Shown here one piece after another: positions 1 to 8,880 of a DNA stretch of 61,662 bases (its first letter is position 1; the number at the start of each line of letters is the position of its first letter). Made by a program: the position numbers and the translations under genes. The stretch spans positions 1-61,662 of IMG/VR virus record IMGVR_UViG_3300035665_000034. One strand, written 5' to 3'. The notes under the pieces were generated by a model. It ran no database searches, had not been told where the DNA came from, and worked only from the letters and a program-made list of their open reading frames with translations. The DNA comes from a virus.

Positions 1-415
1 GCGTGTTCGCGCCATCGATGGTCCAGCGCTCTTTGGAGAACGCGCGGCGATACCAATTCGACGACAGGATCTTGCGGCGGTCGATGCTCGCCTTGCGCGC
101 GAGGTTGTCGGAGTACGACGCGCACAAGTAGCGAAGTTGCGGGCGGCGAATCCACTCCCACACTGGCCAGACAATCGAGACGAGCGTGGTCTTCGAGTGA
201 CCGGGCGGCACGTTCACGATGAGCCGATGAATCTCGCCGCGCGTGATCGCTTCGAGGTGTTCGCAGATCGCGTCCATGTGCCAGTTCCACACGAGCGGGC
301 GCCCCGGGTTCACGATGGGCCACGCCATGCGCGCGAACGCCGAGAGCTTCCCTTCTGCGACTGCGTTCGCTGCCGAGAGCAGCGCGGCGAGCGCCTTTTC
401 GTCTCGTGTGATCAC
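1..415 (-). CDS. terL: Terminase large subunit, N-terminal part (cut by window edge)
   Basis: ATPase motor that packages phage DNA into the prohead. The first 138 residues are visible. A Walker A motif PPGHSKT is at about residues 70-76, followed by VSIVWPVWEW and the RYLCASYSDNLA segment typical of the TerL ATPase core (adenine-binding and arginine-finger region). The rest of the ATPase and the nuclease domain lie beyond the left edge. The GTG start at 415 overlaps the upstream TGA (GTGA), the coupling used throughout this phage. The gene is last in the portal/head operon of this window. Confidence 0.9.
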   Translation of the reverse strand, partial: MITRDEKALAALLSAANAVAEGKLSAFARMAWPIVNPGRPLVWNWHMDAICEHLEAITRGEIHRLIVNVPPGHSKTTLVSIVWPVWEWIRRPQLRYLCASYSDNLARKASIDRRKILSSNWYRRAFSKERWTIDGANT

Positions 416-1917
416 GCGCCGTCGAGCGTGATCAAAGACGCGGCGCACGTCCCGTCGAGCAAGGGCTCGACGCCTTCGAGCACGAAAAGCTCGCCCTCGA
501 AGTCGAGGTCTTCGTCGGTGACTGCGATGATCGCGCCGGGCGGCAAGTCGAAGAAGCTCTCGTCGACGCCCGCGTATTCGACGCGCGCCCGCAGGACGCC
601 GTTCTTCAACAGCGCGTCGGCGCCGAGCAGGTAGGCGGTCGCGGCGTCGTTGCAGTCGGGCGCGTCGAGCGAGAGCACCGCACTCGGACCCCAACGCGAG
701 AACGCACGCGCGCAAAGTCCGCTCGTCGTCTCGTCGAAGCGCACGATCTCGGTCTGCCCGCCGACGTTGCCGTCGAGCGCGTAGGCGACCTCGATGCGCG
801 AGACGATGTTGTCGACCGACTCCTCGTCGAAGTTCGTTCGCTCGAACGCGTTCACGCCCATGACGATTGACGCCGCAGGGCGCGCGTCGACTTCGTTCGG
901 GAACGTGATCGCGTCCCATCCGAAGCGCCCGTTTGGCGCCCCGAACGAGACGGGAAATTGACCGGCGATTCGCGACGTCGCGAACGACTCGACCGTCTCG
1001 CCCGGTGACTGCTCGTTCGCGAAGAACGACACGGCGAACGCGTTCAGGCGCGGGCGCGCGAACTCGATGCGGCGTCGGTCGAACGTCGTCCATCCCGTTT
1101 GGGCGTAGGTCTTGAACAAGTGCGCGAGCACGTCGCCGAGCAGCGTGATCGAACGCCCGTCGGGGAACGCGTAACCGCTGACGCTCGTGAAGTAGAGCGA
1201 CGAGCCTTCGGTGCCGAAGTCAGCCGCCGCGATCTCTACGTAGGCGTACAGATCGCCGAGCGCGTCGCGGTCGTAGAGCACGGGCGCGGCGGCGTCGATC
1301 ACGCCCGACGAGCCGACGAGTTCGAGCGTCGTCGACGCGACTTCGTGCGACGCGACGACGAGTCGAATCGGGTCGACGGTGACGTCGGTCACGGCGACTG
1401 CGGGAAGGCCCTTGGGCGCCCCGTAGACGACAGGCAGCGCGAAGGCGAGAGAATCAGAAGGGGCGTCGGGGAAACGCGCCTTGGTGAGTCGGCAGGGCGG
1501 GAAGGGCGCGTCTTGCTCGCGACGCGCTGCGCGCAGGACGAACGAGACCTCGCCGCCGTCGACGTCCCACGACACGTCGCGCGGCGAACCGACGAAGACC
1601 TCGTGCGAGTCGGTCAGGATCTCGTCTTCAGGCCACCAGAAGACGCGCCACGTCGACGCCTGCAACGGCGCCGAGATTCGCGCGGCGAACATCGCGCCGA
1701 CGTCGGCCGCGTTCGCCAAAACGACGCGCACTTCGCCTTGCCCTGCGTCGTCGCCGATGAGCGGGAACGTCCGCGCGGGCAGCGCGTCGACCTGCGCCAG
1801 CGGAACGAACGTGTGTCGCTCGCCGAACTCGTCGAGAACGTCGAACGCGCCGACGCTCGCCGAGTAGCGCGCGACGGTCTTCGCGCCCGAGTAGTGGACG
1901 AGAAGGACGCGCCTCAC
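412..1917 (-). CDS. Phage tail/baseplate-like structural protein
   Basis: A 501-residue protein without transmembrane segments, rich in beta-type sequence, ending SLITLDGA. The GTG start at 1917 is chosen because it overlaps the TGA of the preceding gene in a GTGA arrangement; the open frame extends further upstream but through another gene. Length, composition and position between head-completion genes and TerL suggest a virion component such as a baseplate or tail-hub protein. I do not recognise a specific family, so the role is inference from context. Confidence 0.6.
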   Translation of the reverse strand: MRRVLLVHYSGAKTVARYSASVGAFDVLDEFGERHTFVPLAQVDALPARTFPLIGDDAGQGEVRVVLANAADVGAMFAARISAPLQASTWRVFWWPEDEILTDSHEVFVGSPRDVSWDVDGGEVSFVLRAARREQDAPFPPCRLTKARFPDAPSDSLAFALPVVYGAPKGLPAVAVTDVTVDPIRLVVASHEVASTTLELVGSSGVIDAAAPVLYDRDALGDLYAYVEIAAADFGTEGSSLYFTSVSGYAFPDGRSITLLGDVLAHLFKTYAQTGWTTFDRRRIEFARPRLNAFAVSFFANEQSPGETVESFATSRIAGQFPVSFGAPNGRFGWDAITFPNEVDARPAASIVMGVNAFERTNFDEESVDNIVSRIEVAYALDGNVGGQTEIVRFDETTSGLCARAFSRWGPSAVLSLDAPDCNDAATAYLLGADALLKNGVLRARVEYAGVDESFFDLPPGAIIAVTDEDLDFEGELFVLEGVEPLLDGTCAASLITLDGA

Positions 1918-2360
1918 GTTCGCACGACCTCGATTGTCGTCGCGTGCTCGGGCTTCTTCCCGTCGAGCGACTTCAGCGTGACGCCCTGTCGCTCGAAGCC
2001 GACGGCGCGCGACGGGACGAGCATCCCGGCGCGGGCTTCGAGCAGCGTCCGCACGCCCGAGAGCGAGGTGAACACGCGACCCGAGAGGCACTGGACGGCG
2101 AGTTCGAGCGCTTCGTCGCGGAACGCGCAGCCTGACGCGTAGACGCTGACCCTATCGCCTTCGAGCTTGAGCACGTCCCACACGAGCGCGCCGCGCATCG
2201 TGAAGCGCCCGCGAACGAGGACGCGGTTCGCGCGCATCGTGTCGCGCTTCTTCTCGCTCGCCTCGTCGTGCGGTCGAGTCGTGACAGGTCGAGCGCGTGC
2301 GGCGTCGCGTGCGATGGCGACGGCGGTGCGCGGGTCGATCTCGTGCGCGTGCCGGATCAT
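1914..2360 (-). CDS. Hypothetical protein in head-tail operon
   Basis: A 148-residue protein with an arginine-rich N-terminus (about residues 1-40) and a compact remainder. The ATG at 2360 overlaps the upstream stop (ATGA) and its own stop overlaps the next GTG, so it is translationally coupled on both sides. An internal ATG at MRANRVLV, about residue 42, would give a protein of about 107 residues without the basic head and is a plausible alternative start. A head-tail connector or completion role is possible from position only. Confidence 0.6.
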   Translation of the reverse strand: MIRHAHEIDPRTAVAIARDAARARPVTTRPHDEASEKKRDTMRANRVLVRGRFTMRGALVWDVLKLEGDRVSVYASGCAFRDEALELAVQCLSGRVFTSLSGVRTLLEARAGMLVPSRAVGFERQGVTLKSLDGKKPEHATTIEVVRT

Positions 2361-2746
2361 CGTCGGGGTTCACGCCCGAGCGAGAGCGCGAGAATCCAGC
2401 GCATGACGACCTCGCGCGACTCGTCGTCGGGCGCACGCTTCACGGTGCGGTCGAGGACGGAGACACGGATGTCGGGATCGACGCCTGCCGAAGATGCGAT
2501 CACCCACGCGTGATCCTCGAACGTCGACGAGTCGTCTTCGCCTGCGTCGAGTCGTTCGGCATCGACGGACGCGAACGCTTCAATCGTCGCCGACACGATC
2601 TCGCCGTCTGACGTCGCCCACTTCATGCGCTCGCCGTCCGAGTCGAGAACGAACACGACGTCGGCGCCGTGTCGCCAGAACTCACCGGCCAGCGGGAGAA
2701 GCGCGCGCTGGCGCTCGACGGTCGCCTTCGCGATCTCGGTCTTCAT
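2357..2746 (-). CDS. Hypothetical protein, possible head-completion factor
   Basis: A 129-residue soluble protein starting MKTEIAKATVERQ. The ATG at 2746 overlaps the stop of the upstream gene (ATGA), and its stop overlaps the next ATG the same way. No family recognised. It belongs to a tight run of three small genes between the Mu F-like head protein and the tail-type gene at 412-1917, where tailed phages usually keep head-tail joining proteins. Confidence 0.6.
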   Translation of the reverse strand: MKTEIAKATVERQRALLPLAGEFWRHGADVVFVLDSDGERMKWATSDGEIVSATIEAFASVDAERLDAGEDDSSTFEDHAWVIASSAGVDPDIRVSVLDRTVKRAPDDESREVVMRWILALSLGREPRR

Positions 2747-3156
2747 CGTGTGCTCGCCTCCCACAAGCCGACGGGCGAACGCCCCTTGTCGAGTTCGAGC
2801 AGCGCGAGCGCGACGAGCGAGCGCCCGAGGTGGTCTTGCATCTCGCGCGTCTTCCCGATCTCGACGCGCCCGACGTCGAAGAAGCCGCCCGTCCATTCAG
2901 CGCGGCACGCGACTTCGGGTCCGTCTTTCGCGGGACGCTCGACGACCTCGACGACGATGCGCGCGAACAGGCGCCTCACGCTGGCCGGGTCGTATCCCGA
3001 CTCGCAGACGGCCGAGAACGCGCGGTCAATCGTGACGCACGTCGCGTCCTCGTCGAGCGTCGTCTTCGGGTGAAAGACTCGAACGCCGAGCCGTTCAAAC
3101 CCGACGTTGAGCGAGCGGCCGAAGACGTGGATGAAGATGGTTCGCACGCGGCCCAT
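2743..3156 (-). CDS. Hypothetical protein in head-tail operon
   Basis: A 137-residue protein beginning MGRVRTIFIHVFGRSL. The ATG at 3156 is preferred over an in-frame start at 3183 because the Mu F-like gene ends at 3193 and the longer N-terminus is basic and of low quality. No recognised domain. Its stop overlaps the next start (ATGA). Context suggests a head-completion or neck protein. Confidence 0.6.
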   Translation of the reverse strand: MGRVRTIFIHVFGRSLNVGFERLGVRVFHPKTTLDEDATCVTIDRAFSAVCESGYDPASVRRLFARIVVEVVERPAKDGPEVACRAEWTGGFFDVGRVEIGKTREMQDHLGRSLVALALLELDKGRSPVGLWEASTR

Positions 3157-3192
3157 TCTTGGGGGCGAGTGCGAAGAACGCAAGCGCTCGCG

Positions 3193-4710
3193 TTACGCCT
3201 GCCACGGCGCGGCTTCGACGCCGCGCCCGCCGACTGCGCGCGAGAGTTCGGCGATGAAGTCCTGAACGACCTTCGCCGGGCCTTCGATCACGAAGCCGTA
3301 CCCCAACGCGACTTCGAGCCAGTCGTCGCCGCCCAACGGCCCGATCCAGATCGCGCGCTCGGTCTTCCGCAGAAGCGCGATGGCCTTCTCGAAGACGCGC
3401 AACGTCGCCGCGCCGCCGAGCCCGACGAGCGAGAAGACGATGTGCTGACCGGGGTCGAGCGCGAGCGGTTCGACCTCGGCTTCGGTGATCGCGGCGTCGC
3501 CGAACTTCGCCGCGAACGATCCCGTATCGCCGCCCGCGAGCCGAACGAGTTCGTCGAAGTCGGGCACGACTGTCCCGCCGCTCGGCGGGAGTGAGTCGAG
3601 CAGCTTGTCGAGGTTCTTCTTCGCGGCCTTCGTCGCCTGCTCGATGGCGGCCTCTTGCGCCCGGTGAACCGTGAAGCCGTCGAGCCCGCGAATGTGGGTC
3701 ATCCAGTTGACGTCGTGCGCTCGCAGGTCGTCGCCGCGCACGACCTCGGACGTCGAGAACGTCGGGACGTGCCAGATTTTCCGCGAGTCCGCGAACTCTC
3801 GAATCTGCCCGCTCACGTCGCGTCGATGCCCGATCCAGCGGTCGACTTCGGCATCGTCGCCGCGTGCTCGCGCCCGGTCGATGCGGCGCACGGCGAACGC
3901 CTGTCGCGCTTCGAGATCGGCGAGAACGATCCGCTCTTTGTCGGTCGCGAGGCGCAGCCCGCGCGGCGGCTTCGGCTTCGGTCCCTCGACGCGCTGACGC
4001 ACGCCTCGCCCTCGCTCGCGCTGGATCGCGGTCAGCGGCTTGTCGCGAGCGTAGACGCCGGTCGCCGTCTTGAACTCCAAGAAACATTTGCAGTTCGTTC
4101 GGCACTGACACGAACCCGCGCGAGGCATCGTCGGCAAGGTCTCTTGCGTGTAGGGCGAGTTCGCTGCGAGGAGCGGGCAGTCGACACAATGGCGGGCTGA
4201 TCCGAGTCGCCACCAGATCGTGAAACCGGGCGGCGTCGCGTCGACGACGGCACGCTGGAACGCGCCTTCGAGCCCGCGCGAGAACATCGCGGTCCGCTGC
4301 GCGGGCGACATGTTGCCGGGCTTGAAAACGTGCCCGCTGAACACGTCGCCTGCGAACCGCGTCGCGAACTCTTTCTGCGTTGCGAGCGCCATCGCCGCGC
4401 GGTCGCTCAACGCGTTCGACGGGCGCGCTCCCCAAAAGTCCCGACCCTTCGCGTAAGCCTGCCGATACGACGCGTCGAGCGTCGTGTGGAACGACGTCAA
4501 CAGGTCGCCGCGCGCCTTCGCGACGGCCTCGCGCTTCTCGCCGCGCTTCAACGTGCGCGCAGCTTCGATTGCGGCGAAGTAGCCGTCGAGCGACCCGAGC
4601 CAGAGCGACAGGAACGAGCGCGAGACGTCGCGCACTTCGTTCGCCGCCTTGTTCGTCTTCAGCGCCTCGGTCAGTTGCTCGGCCGTCTTCGCGCGCCGCA
4701 CGTTGCTCAC
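3193..4710 (-). CDS. Head morphogenesis protein, Mu F / SPP1 gp7-like, with extended C-terminus
   Basis: Minor head protein that acts with the portal in phage capsids. Of 505 residues, the first 215 or so resemble the Mu F family: a helical N-terminus, then WWRLGSARHCVDCPLLA and a cysteine cluster PRAGSCQCRTNCKCFLEF at about 180-210. The remaining 290 or so residues, with the segment IWIGPLGGDDWLEVALGYGF near 460, do not belong to the core family and may be an effector or ejected domain. The ATG at 4710 overlaps the portal stop (ATGA); portal followed by Mu F-like protein is the usual order. Confidence 0.82.
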   Translation of the reverse strand: MSNVRRAKTAEQLTEALKTNKAANEVRDVSRSFLSLWLGSLDGYFAAIEAARTLKRGEKREAVAKARGDLLTSFHTTLDASYRQAYAKGRDFWGARPSNALSDRAAMALATQKEFATRFAGDVFSGHVFKPGNMSPAQRTAMFSRGLEGAFQRAVVDATPPGFTIWWRLGSARHCVDCPLLAANSPYTQETLPTMPRAGSCQCRTNCKCFLEFKTATGVYARDKPLTAIQRERGRGVRQRVEGPKPKPPRGLRLATDKERIVLADLEARQAFAVRRIDRARARGDDAEVDRWIGHRRDVSGQIREFADSRKIWHVPTFSTSEVVRGDDLRAHDVNWMTHIRGLDGFTVHRAQEAAIEQATKAAKKNLDKLLDSLPPSGGTVVPDFDELVRLAGGDTGSFAAKFGDAAITEAEVEPLALDPGQHIVFSLVGLGGAATLRVFEKAIALLRKTERAIWIGPLGGDDWLEVALGYGFVIEGPAKVVQDFIAELSRAVGGRGVEAAPWQA

Positions 4711-6227
4711 TCCTCGGTCTTCGGCGGCTGATTCTCTCGGGCGCGAACGCGGTCGCGCGGTTTCGCGACGATGCGAGTAGCCAGCGCCGACAGTCGTTCG
4801 GCCGCGCTGACGGCGAGGTCGATGTTCGATTGCCCCGCGTCGACGGCCGCCACGATGTCGGTGATCGTCGCTTCTTCGAGGTCGGGGAACCCGGTGGCGA
4901 GCGCGAAGCGGAGAGGCACGTTCGCCTCGGTCAACGTCTTCACGACGCGCGACTTGCGTTCGAGGATTTCAGCGCGCAGCGCCTCGTCGAAGACGCTCAC
5001 TTGCGACATCGTGATCGAGTATTCGTCGGGCTCGGGAACGATGCCTTGAACGAGGCACGCGCGGATGAAAACGTCGTTGAGGATCTTCGACGCGTCGCGT
5101 TGCTTGTTCGAGATCGACTTCGAGAAGTGGAGCGCCTGTTGCTCCAGCGTCGCGCGCGAGTTCACGTCGCGCTCGATGCCGACGAGCGCCTTCGGGACGC
5201 CGGTTGCGACGAAGAAACGATCCTGCATGTGGCGCAGAACGTCGACGAGTTGCTTCAGATCAGCGGGCTCCGTCTCGACGACGGTCGGCGTCATGTTGAC
5301 GTCCTTCATCGTGCGAAACGGGAGCACGCGCGGCACGGTGTCGAGCAGCGTCGCGACGCGTCGACGCAACGCGCCTGCCGAGTCGAAGAAGCTCTCGTGC
5401 TCGACGGACTGTCGCGCCTGTCGAATCCAGTTCTCGACCTCGACGTTCGACAGGCCCGAAGGGAACGGCCAGAGCATGAGCACGTCGCCTGCCGCCTTGC
5501 GCAAGGCGAGCATCGTCGTTACGTCGTCGACGCCTTCGTGACGGCGACGAATGCCGCGCGCCGAGTAGAGCAGCCCGCGCCCGTAGCTCGACCCGCGAAC
5601 GGCGCCGGGCGCGTAGTGGATCACCTGAAACGGGGCGAGTTGTCGCGGCTTGCTCGCGCCGTCGAAGACGTATCGGAAGTGGTCGACGTTGCCCCACTCG
5701 TCGACCATGACCGACGTCGCCTGCGGCAACGCGCGCTCGCCGACGAGGCGCGTCGGCGCGTCCGCGAAGACGAGTTCCGTGAACGAGTTGTCGAGCCACA
5801 CGCCCTCGTGAACGACGTCGCGGATGAGCTTGTGCGTGTTCAGTTCTTGCTCGGCCGCTTCGATGGTCCGCACGACTTCGGGGCGCGCGTTCTCGGAGAA
5901 CTTCAACGAGTATGCCTCGTCGGGGTTGCCGAACACGAAGTCGACGAAGACCTCGACGGCCTTCGCGAGTTCGGGAACTTCTTCGGCGATCTCGCGATAG
6001 TCGACGACGCGTTCGGCGCGCGATTGATCGAAGGGCAACGGCCCGAGAGACGCGACGGCTGCGCGCTGACGCGAGGCGCGCGCGACGTTCAGATCGTATG
6101 CCGACGTCTGCGTCATGTCCTGACGCGCCGACGGCCCGAGTTGAACCGCCGCGACGCGTGAGGGCTTCGCGGTGAAGGCGTTGCGCGCTGCCGTCAGCAC
6201 CGCGCCAATGATTCCCTGCTCCGCCAT
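4707..6227 (-). CDS. Portal protein (Mu gp29 / DUF935-like)
   Basis: Forms the dodecameric vertex through which DNA enters and leaves the capsid. The length, 506 residues, is typical. Portal-like segments include FVDFVFGNPDEAYSLKF, FQVIHYAPGAVRGSSYGRGL (residues about 210-230), FVATGVPKALVGIERDVNSR and SKSISNKQRDASKILNDVF, the last matching the conserved C-terminal half of this family. A GGAGG ribosome site precedes the ATG at 6227. It starts the operon portal, Mu F-like, three small genes, tail-type gene, TerL. Confidence 0.88.
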   Translation of the reverse strand: MAEQGIIGAVLTAARNAFTAKPSRVAAVQLGPSARQDMTQTSAYDLNVARASRQRAAVASLGPLPFDQSRAERVVDYREIAEEVPELAKAVEVFVDFVFGNPDEAYSLKFSENARPEVVRTIEAAEQELNTHKLIRDVVHEGVWLDNSFTELVFADAPTRLVGERALPQATSVMVDEWGNVDHFRYVFDGASKPRQLAPFQVIHYAPGAVRGSSYGRGLLYSARGIRRRHEGVDDVTTMLALRKAAGDVLMLWPFPSGLSNVEVENWIRQARQSVEHESFFDSAGALRRRVATLLDTVPRVLPFRTMKDVNMTPTVVETEPADLKQLVDVLRHMQDRFFVATGVPKALVGIERDVNSRATLEQQALHFSKSISNKQRDASKILNDVFIRACLVQGIVPEPDEYSITMSQVSVFDEALRAEILERKSRVVKTLTEANVPLRFALATGFPDLEEATITDIVAAVDAGQSNIDLAVSAAERLSALATRIVAKPRDRVRARENQPPKTEE

Positions 6228-6322
6228 CGCGTCGACCTCCGAGACCTGCGCCCGGCAGTCTATCTGCGCGAGAGCTTCAGGTCTACGCCACGAGGCCCAT
6301 GCTCAACCAGAGCGGCTGCCTG

Positions 6323-7027
6323 TCATGCTTCGTCGGGCGCGTCGCCTTCTGAAGTTTGGAGCCCGTCGGTCAGGTTGGAACTGCCATCTCTCGACTGGGT
6401 GCCGAGCGCATCTACAATGCTTGGCGGGCGTTTCGGGTATGGCATCGCGAGGTGCGCGACGTCAAGCCTCATGGCGGCGTCGAGCGGCATCAGGTATCTA
6501 TGCTTTCCCTCGCAACGGACCATCTTCGAGCCCGGGGGCATCGGCGTTTTCTTCGCGCCGAAGTTCTTCCCGACGTATGCGCGTCGGTGGATGGTGGACC
6601 CGTCAGCCGTAACGACGCGAGTGCTGTCGGCTGACCTGCCCGTATAGATCCACCCGCCCGCCTGATAGATGCCGCCGTGGTGGTCCTGCTCAGGGTCGGC
6701 GAACGAGACGACGAGACGCACGCCGGGCGACGACTTACGCAACAGGCGCAGCGACACCGCGACGATCCTGCTCACTTCGACAGTGTGTTCCTTGAGGGCG
6801 ACGCGCACGAGTTCGACGATCTCGCCCACGTTGAGCCCGTAAGGGCAGCCGATCTTTGGACTTGCGCCGTGCCCGTACACTACAACGCCGATGAAGACGC
6901 CGTCCTCCCAGACGCCGAAGTTCACGGTCTTCGGCATCGGGTATGTCCGCGAGTAGTGCCACGCTTCGCAGCACTTACGCGCGGTCGTCGAGGTCACAGG
7001 CTGGATGTTAAGGGAGCGCTTCGCCAC
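6323..7027 (-). CDS. mom: Mom-like DNA modification protein (GNAT-fold)
   Basis: Related to the Mu Mom family, which modifies adenines in phage DNA and protects it from host restriction. Conserved segments: CCEAWHYSRTYP near the start, FGVWEDGVFIGVVVYGHGA, VGEIVELVRVALKEH, and FADPEQDHHGGIYQAGGWIY around residues 110-130. The GTG at 7027 is chosen because SLNIQPVT then falls near the N-terminus, as I recall for relatives; an ATG at 7051 is possible. The gene overlaps the end of the ParB-like gene. The C-terminal 35 residues are low complexity. Confidence 0.8.
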   Translation of the reverse strand: MAKRSLNIQPVTSTTARKCCEAWHYSRTYPMPKTVNFGVWEDGVFIGVVVYGHGASPKIGCPYGLNVGEIVELVRVALKEHTVEVSRIVAVSLRLLRKSSPGVRLVVSFADPEQDHHGGIYQAGGWIYTGRSADSTRVVTADGSTIHRRAYVGKNFGAKKTPMPPGSKMVRCEGKHRYLMPLDAAMRLDVAHLAMPYPKRPPSIVDALGTQSRDGSSNLTDGLQTSEGDAPDEA

Positions 7028-7520
7028 AATGCGGGCACCTTTTCGCCTCATAGCTCAAGTCGGAAGGCGACGGCTCCAGTTCAGGCTCCACGTCGAGGAC
7101 TGCGAGGTCGCTGAAGTGCAACTCCTCGAACGCCGTAGGCATGTCTCGCTTCGCCTCTTCGAGCACGGCTCGCAGTAGGGCCTCGTCCCACTCGCCGCCG
7201 ATCAAGCTATTGTTCAGCGTGATGTTCGCTGCTTTCTCGCTCGCTTCGTCGAGGTCGACGACTCGAACGTCGACTTCTTCAACGCCGAGTTGAACGAGCA
7301 CCTTCACGCGCTGGTGCCCACCGACTAGCCTGTTCGTGCGCTCGTTCCAGACGATCCCGCCCATGTCGCCGAAGCGTGCCAAACTCGCTCGAAGACCTTC
7401 GAGTGCTCGCTCGGAAATCTTGCGCGGGTTGTAGTCGGCAGGCCGCAGCTCGGAGACCTTCATGCGTCGCGTCGTCCACGTCGGGATCTCGCGTTCGTTC
7501 GTCGTCTTTCGCTTCGTCAT
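7008..7520 (-). CDS. ParB/Srx-fold protein with C-terminal zinc ribbon
   Basis: A 170-residue protein with a ParB N-terminal (ParB/sulfiredoxin) domain: LRPADYNPRKISE at about 26-38, then GGIVWNERTNRLVGGHQRVK with the GGHQR motif at about 66-72. It ends RCPHCGEALP, half of a zinc ribbon. Such domains in phages often accompany DNA modification enzymes. Here it is translationally linked to the Mom-like gene, which it overlaps, so both probably act on phage DNA. A TTGACG-type promoter lies directly upstream. Confidence 0.82.
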   Translation of the reverse strand: MTKRKTTNEREIPTWTTRRMKVSELRPADYNPRKISERALEGLRASLARFGDMGGIVWNERTNRLVGGHQRVKVLVQLGVEEVDVRVVDLDEASEKAANITLNNSLIGGEWDEALLRAVLEEAKRDMPTAFEELHFSDLAVLDVEPELEPSPSDLSYEAKRCPHCGEALP

Positions 7521-7528
7521 GCGCCGAC

Positions 7529-7557
7529 CGTTAGCCGAACCGGCGCCGCCGCGTCAA
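7529..7557 (-). promoter_or_regulatory. Sigma70-like promoter for the ParB/Mom operon
   Basis: The minus strand reads TTGACG (7552-7557), a 17-nt spacer, then CTAACG (7529-7534), with only 8 nt between the -10 box and the ATG. The promoter at 16671-16699 has identical geometry, which suggests near-leaderless transcription by host RNA polymerase. The -10 box is weak. Confidence 0.45.
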
Positions 7558-7699
7558 GGTTCGCGTTTGAGGCACCATGCAGCCCCATAGAGACACGAGA
7601 CGCGTTATGGGCGCGTTGGGGTCGCGGTTCAGGGCGAGAGCGCCTTAAAAACGCCTTCTAGGCCCCTTTGTGGCGTTCGTGGTGGCAGGCGGGCGCGGT

Positions 7700-7942
7700 T
7701 CATCGACAGACGCAACGCCTCGGGTCGCACGAACCGGGGCGAACGCCCGGTCGACGCGTGATGATCGGCTTGCCGAAGTCGCCGTCGACGAACGACAGAA
7801 CCTCGAACTCGCACTCGGGGGCCAGCGTCTCGGCGCGCGGGCAGCCTGACGCGTGACGCGGACCGGGCGGCCCGATCACTTCCATGTCGCAGCCGCACCC
7901 GTCGCAGAACTGCCCGTCGTCGAAGTCGCCGAGGCCGGTCAC
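7700..7942 (-). CDS. Small cysteine-rich protein
   Basis: An 80-residue protein with a CDGCGCDM motif at about residues 15-22, further cysteines in CPRAETLAPEC, and a CDPRRCVCR C-terminus, suggesting one or two bound zinc ions. The GTG at 7942 overlaps the TGA of the upstream gene (GTGA). Stretch 7521-7699 between it and the ParB-like gene holds no gene I can support, only the promoter next to 7520. Function unknown. Confidence 0.6.
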   Translation of the reverse strand: MTGLGDFDDGQFCDGCGCDMEVIGPPGPRHASGCPRAETLAPECEFEVLSFVDGDFGKPIITRRPGVRPGSCDPRRCVCR

Positions 7943-8319
7943 GTCGACCTCGCCTTCTTCGCGGGCTCGTTCGGCAGGGCTTCGAGCGTCGCGGCGAAGT
8001 CCACGCGCCTGATCTGGCGAACCGCTTCGAGCGAAAACGGTCGAGAGACCGGCGAGGCCCAAACGCTCGCGAACTTGTAGGCGCGTTGCCCGTTCAGCGA
8101 TTCTCTCCAGAGACGCGAACGCTCGCGCATCGCGGAGAACGTGTCGTCGTGGACTTCTTCGCAAAGCGCCCGCGCGTCGTCGACGGCCTCGTTGTAGTCG
8201 GCTAGCACGGCGTTCAGCGCGTCGAGCGCGGCGTTCACGCCGGGTTCGAGTTCGCGCAGGCGCGCGACGAGCAGCGCCTTTCGGGCGACCTGCTCGGGCG
8301 TGAGCTTGATCGGTTTCAT
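7939..8319 (-). CDS. Hypothetical helical protein
   Basis: A 126-residue protein starting MKPIKLTPEQVARKALLVAR, predicted largely helical up to residue 75. A GGAG ribosome site 8 nt upstream of the ATG at 8319 fixes the start. It is coupled to the cysteine-rich gene downstream. No family recognised; one of a series of small orphan genes of the early-type region. Confidence 0.6.
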   Translation of the reverse strand: MKPIKLTPEQVARKALLVARLRELEPGVNAALDALNAVLADYNEAVDDARALCEEVHDDTFSAMRERSRLWRESLNGQRAYKFASVWASPVSRPFSLEAVRQIRRVDFAATLEALPNEPAKKARST

Positions 8320-8393
8320 GCTCGTTCTCCGTGCGCCGCGATGCGTGGGCGCATTCTTCGTTCGTTGTCTGTACGCCCGACCTCGCGATCCGT

Positions 8394-8792
8394 TTACGGG
8401 ATCGCGGTGACGGCGCAGACGCAAGCCGCGAGCGCCGCAGTCGCCGACCACCGACGCGGCACTTCGCGCTTGAGCGCGTCGGCGACGAGTCGCCGACGCT
8501 TGTCGTGGTTCGGCTCGCTCGCTGCCTTCTCCCATGCGCGAGCGGTGAGGCCCTGCTCGGTGAAGCCGAAGCCTTCATGGTTCACGACGGCGAGCAAGCT
8601 CGCAAGCTCTGCGGCAGCGTCGGCCGGGTCAACGCGAGCCGGGCCGACGTCGCCCCCGCCCTCGATCATGGGCAGGTCTTCCTGCGCGACGGCGCAGGCC
8701 GCGACCGCCTGCTCTCGCGTCGCGACTCTCCCGTGAGGGAACGTCGCGAAACATTCGTTGAAGTGGCTCCAATGCCCGACCTGATAGCTCAT
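8394..8792 (-). CDS. Hypothetical protein
   Basis: A 132-residue protein beginning MSYQVGHWSHFNECFATFPH, with an alanine-rich C-terminus ending VCAVTAIP. A GAGAAG sequence precedes the ATG at 8792. The 88 bp upstream (8793-8880) resemble the spacer at 12073-12153 and could have encoded a lost or very short peptide. No function assigned. Confidence 0.55.
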   Translation of the reverse strand: MSYQVGHWSHFNECFATFPHGRVATREQAVAACAVAQEDLPMIEGGGDVGPARVDPADAAAELASLLAVVNHEGFGFTEQGLTARAWEKAASEPNHDKRRRLVADALKREVPRRWSATAALAACVCAVTAIP

Positions 8793-8880
8793 GTTCTTCT
8801 CGTTTCGTTCGCGGTTTCTTCGAGGCGTTCGCGTTCTGCGGCGAACGTCTCGAACAAGGCGCGAAGCGCGCGGGCTTCGT

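Noticed and set aside
4380-6161. Long plus-strand open frame opposite the portal gene
   Set aside because: Arginine/valine-biased translation with no recognisable domain; the minus strand encodes a clear portal. High GC makes long shadow frames common.
7629-7898. 89-codon minus-strand frame overlapping the cysteine-rich gene
   Set aside because: Arginine-rich shadow of 7700-7942, which has coupled start and cysteine motifs.
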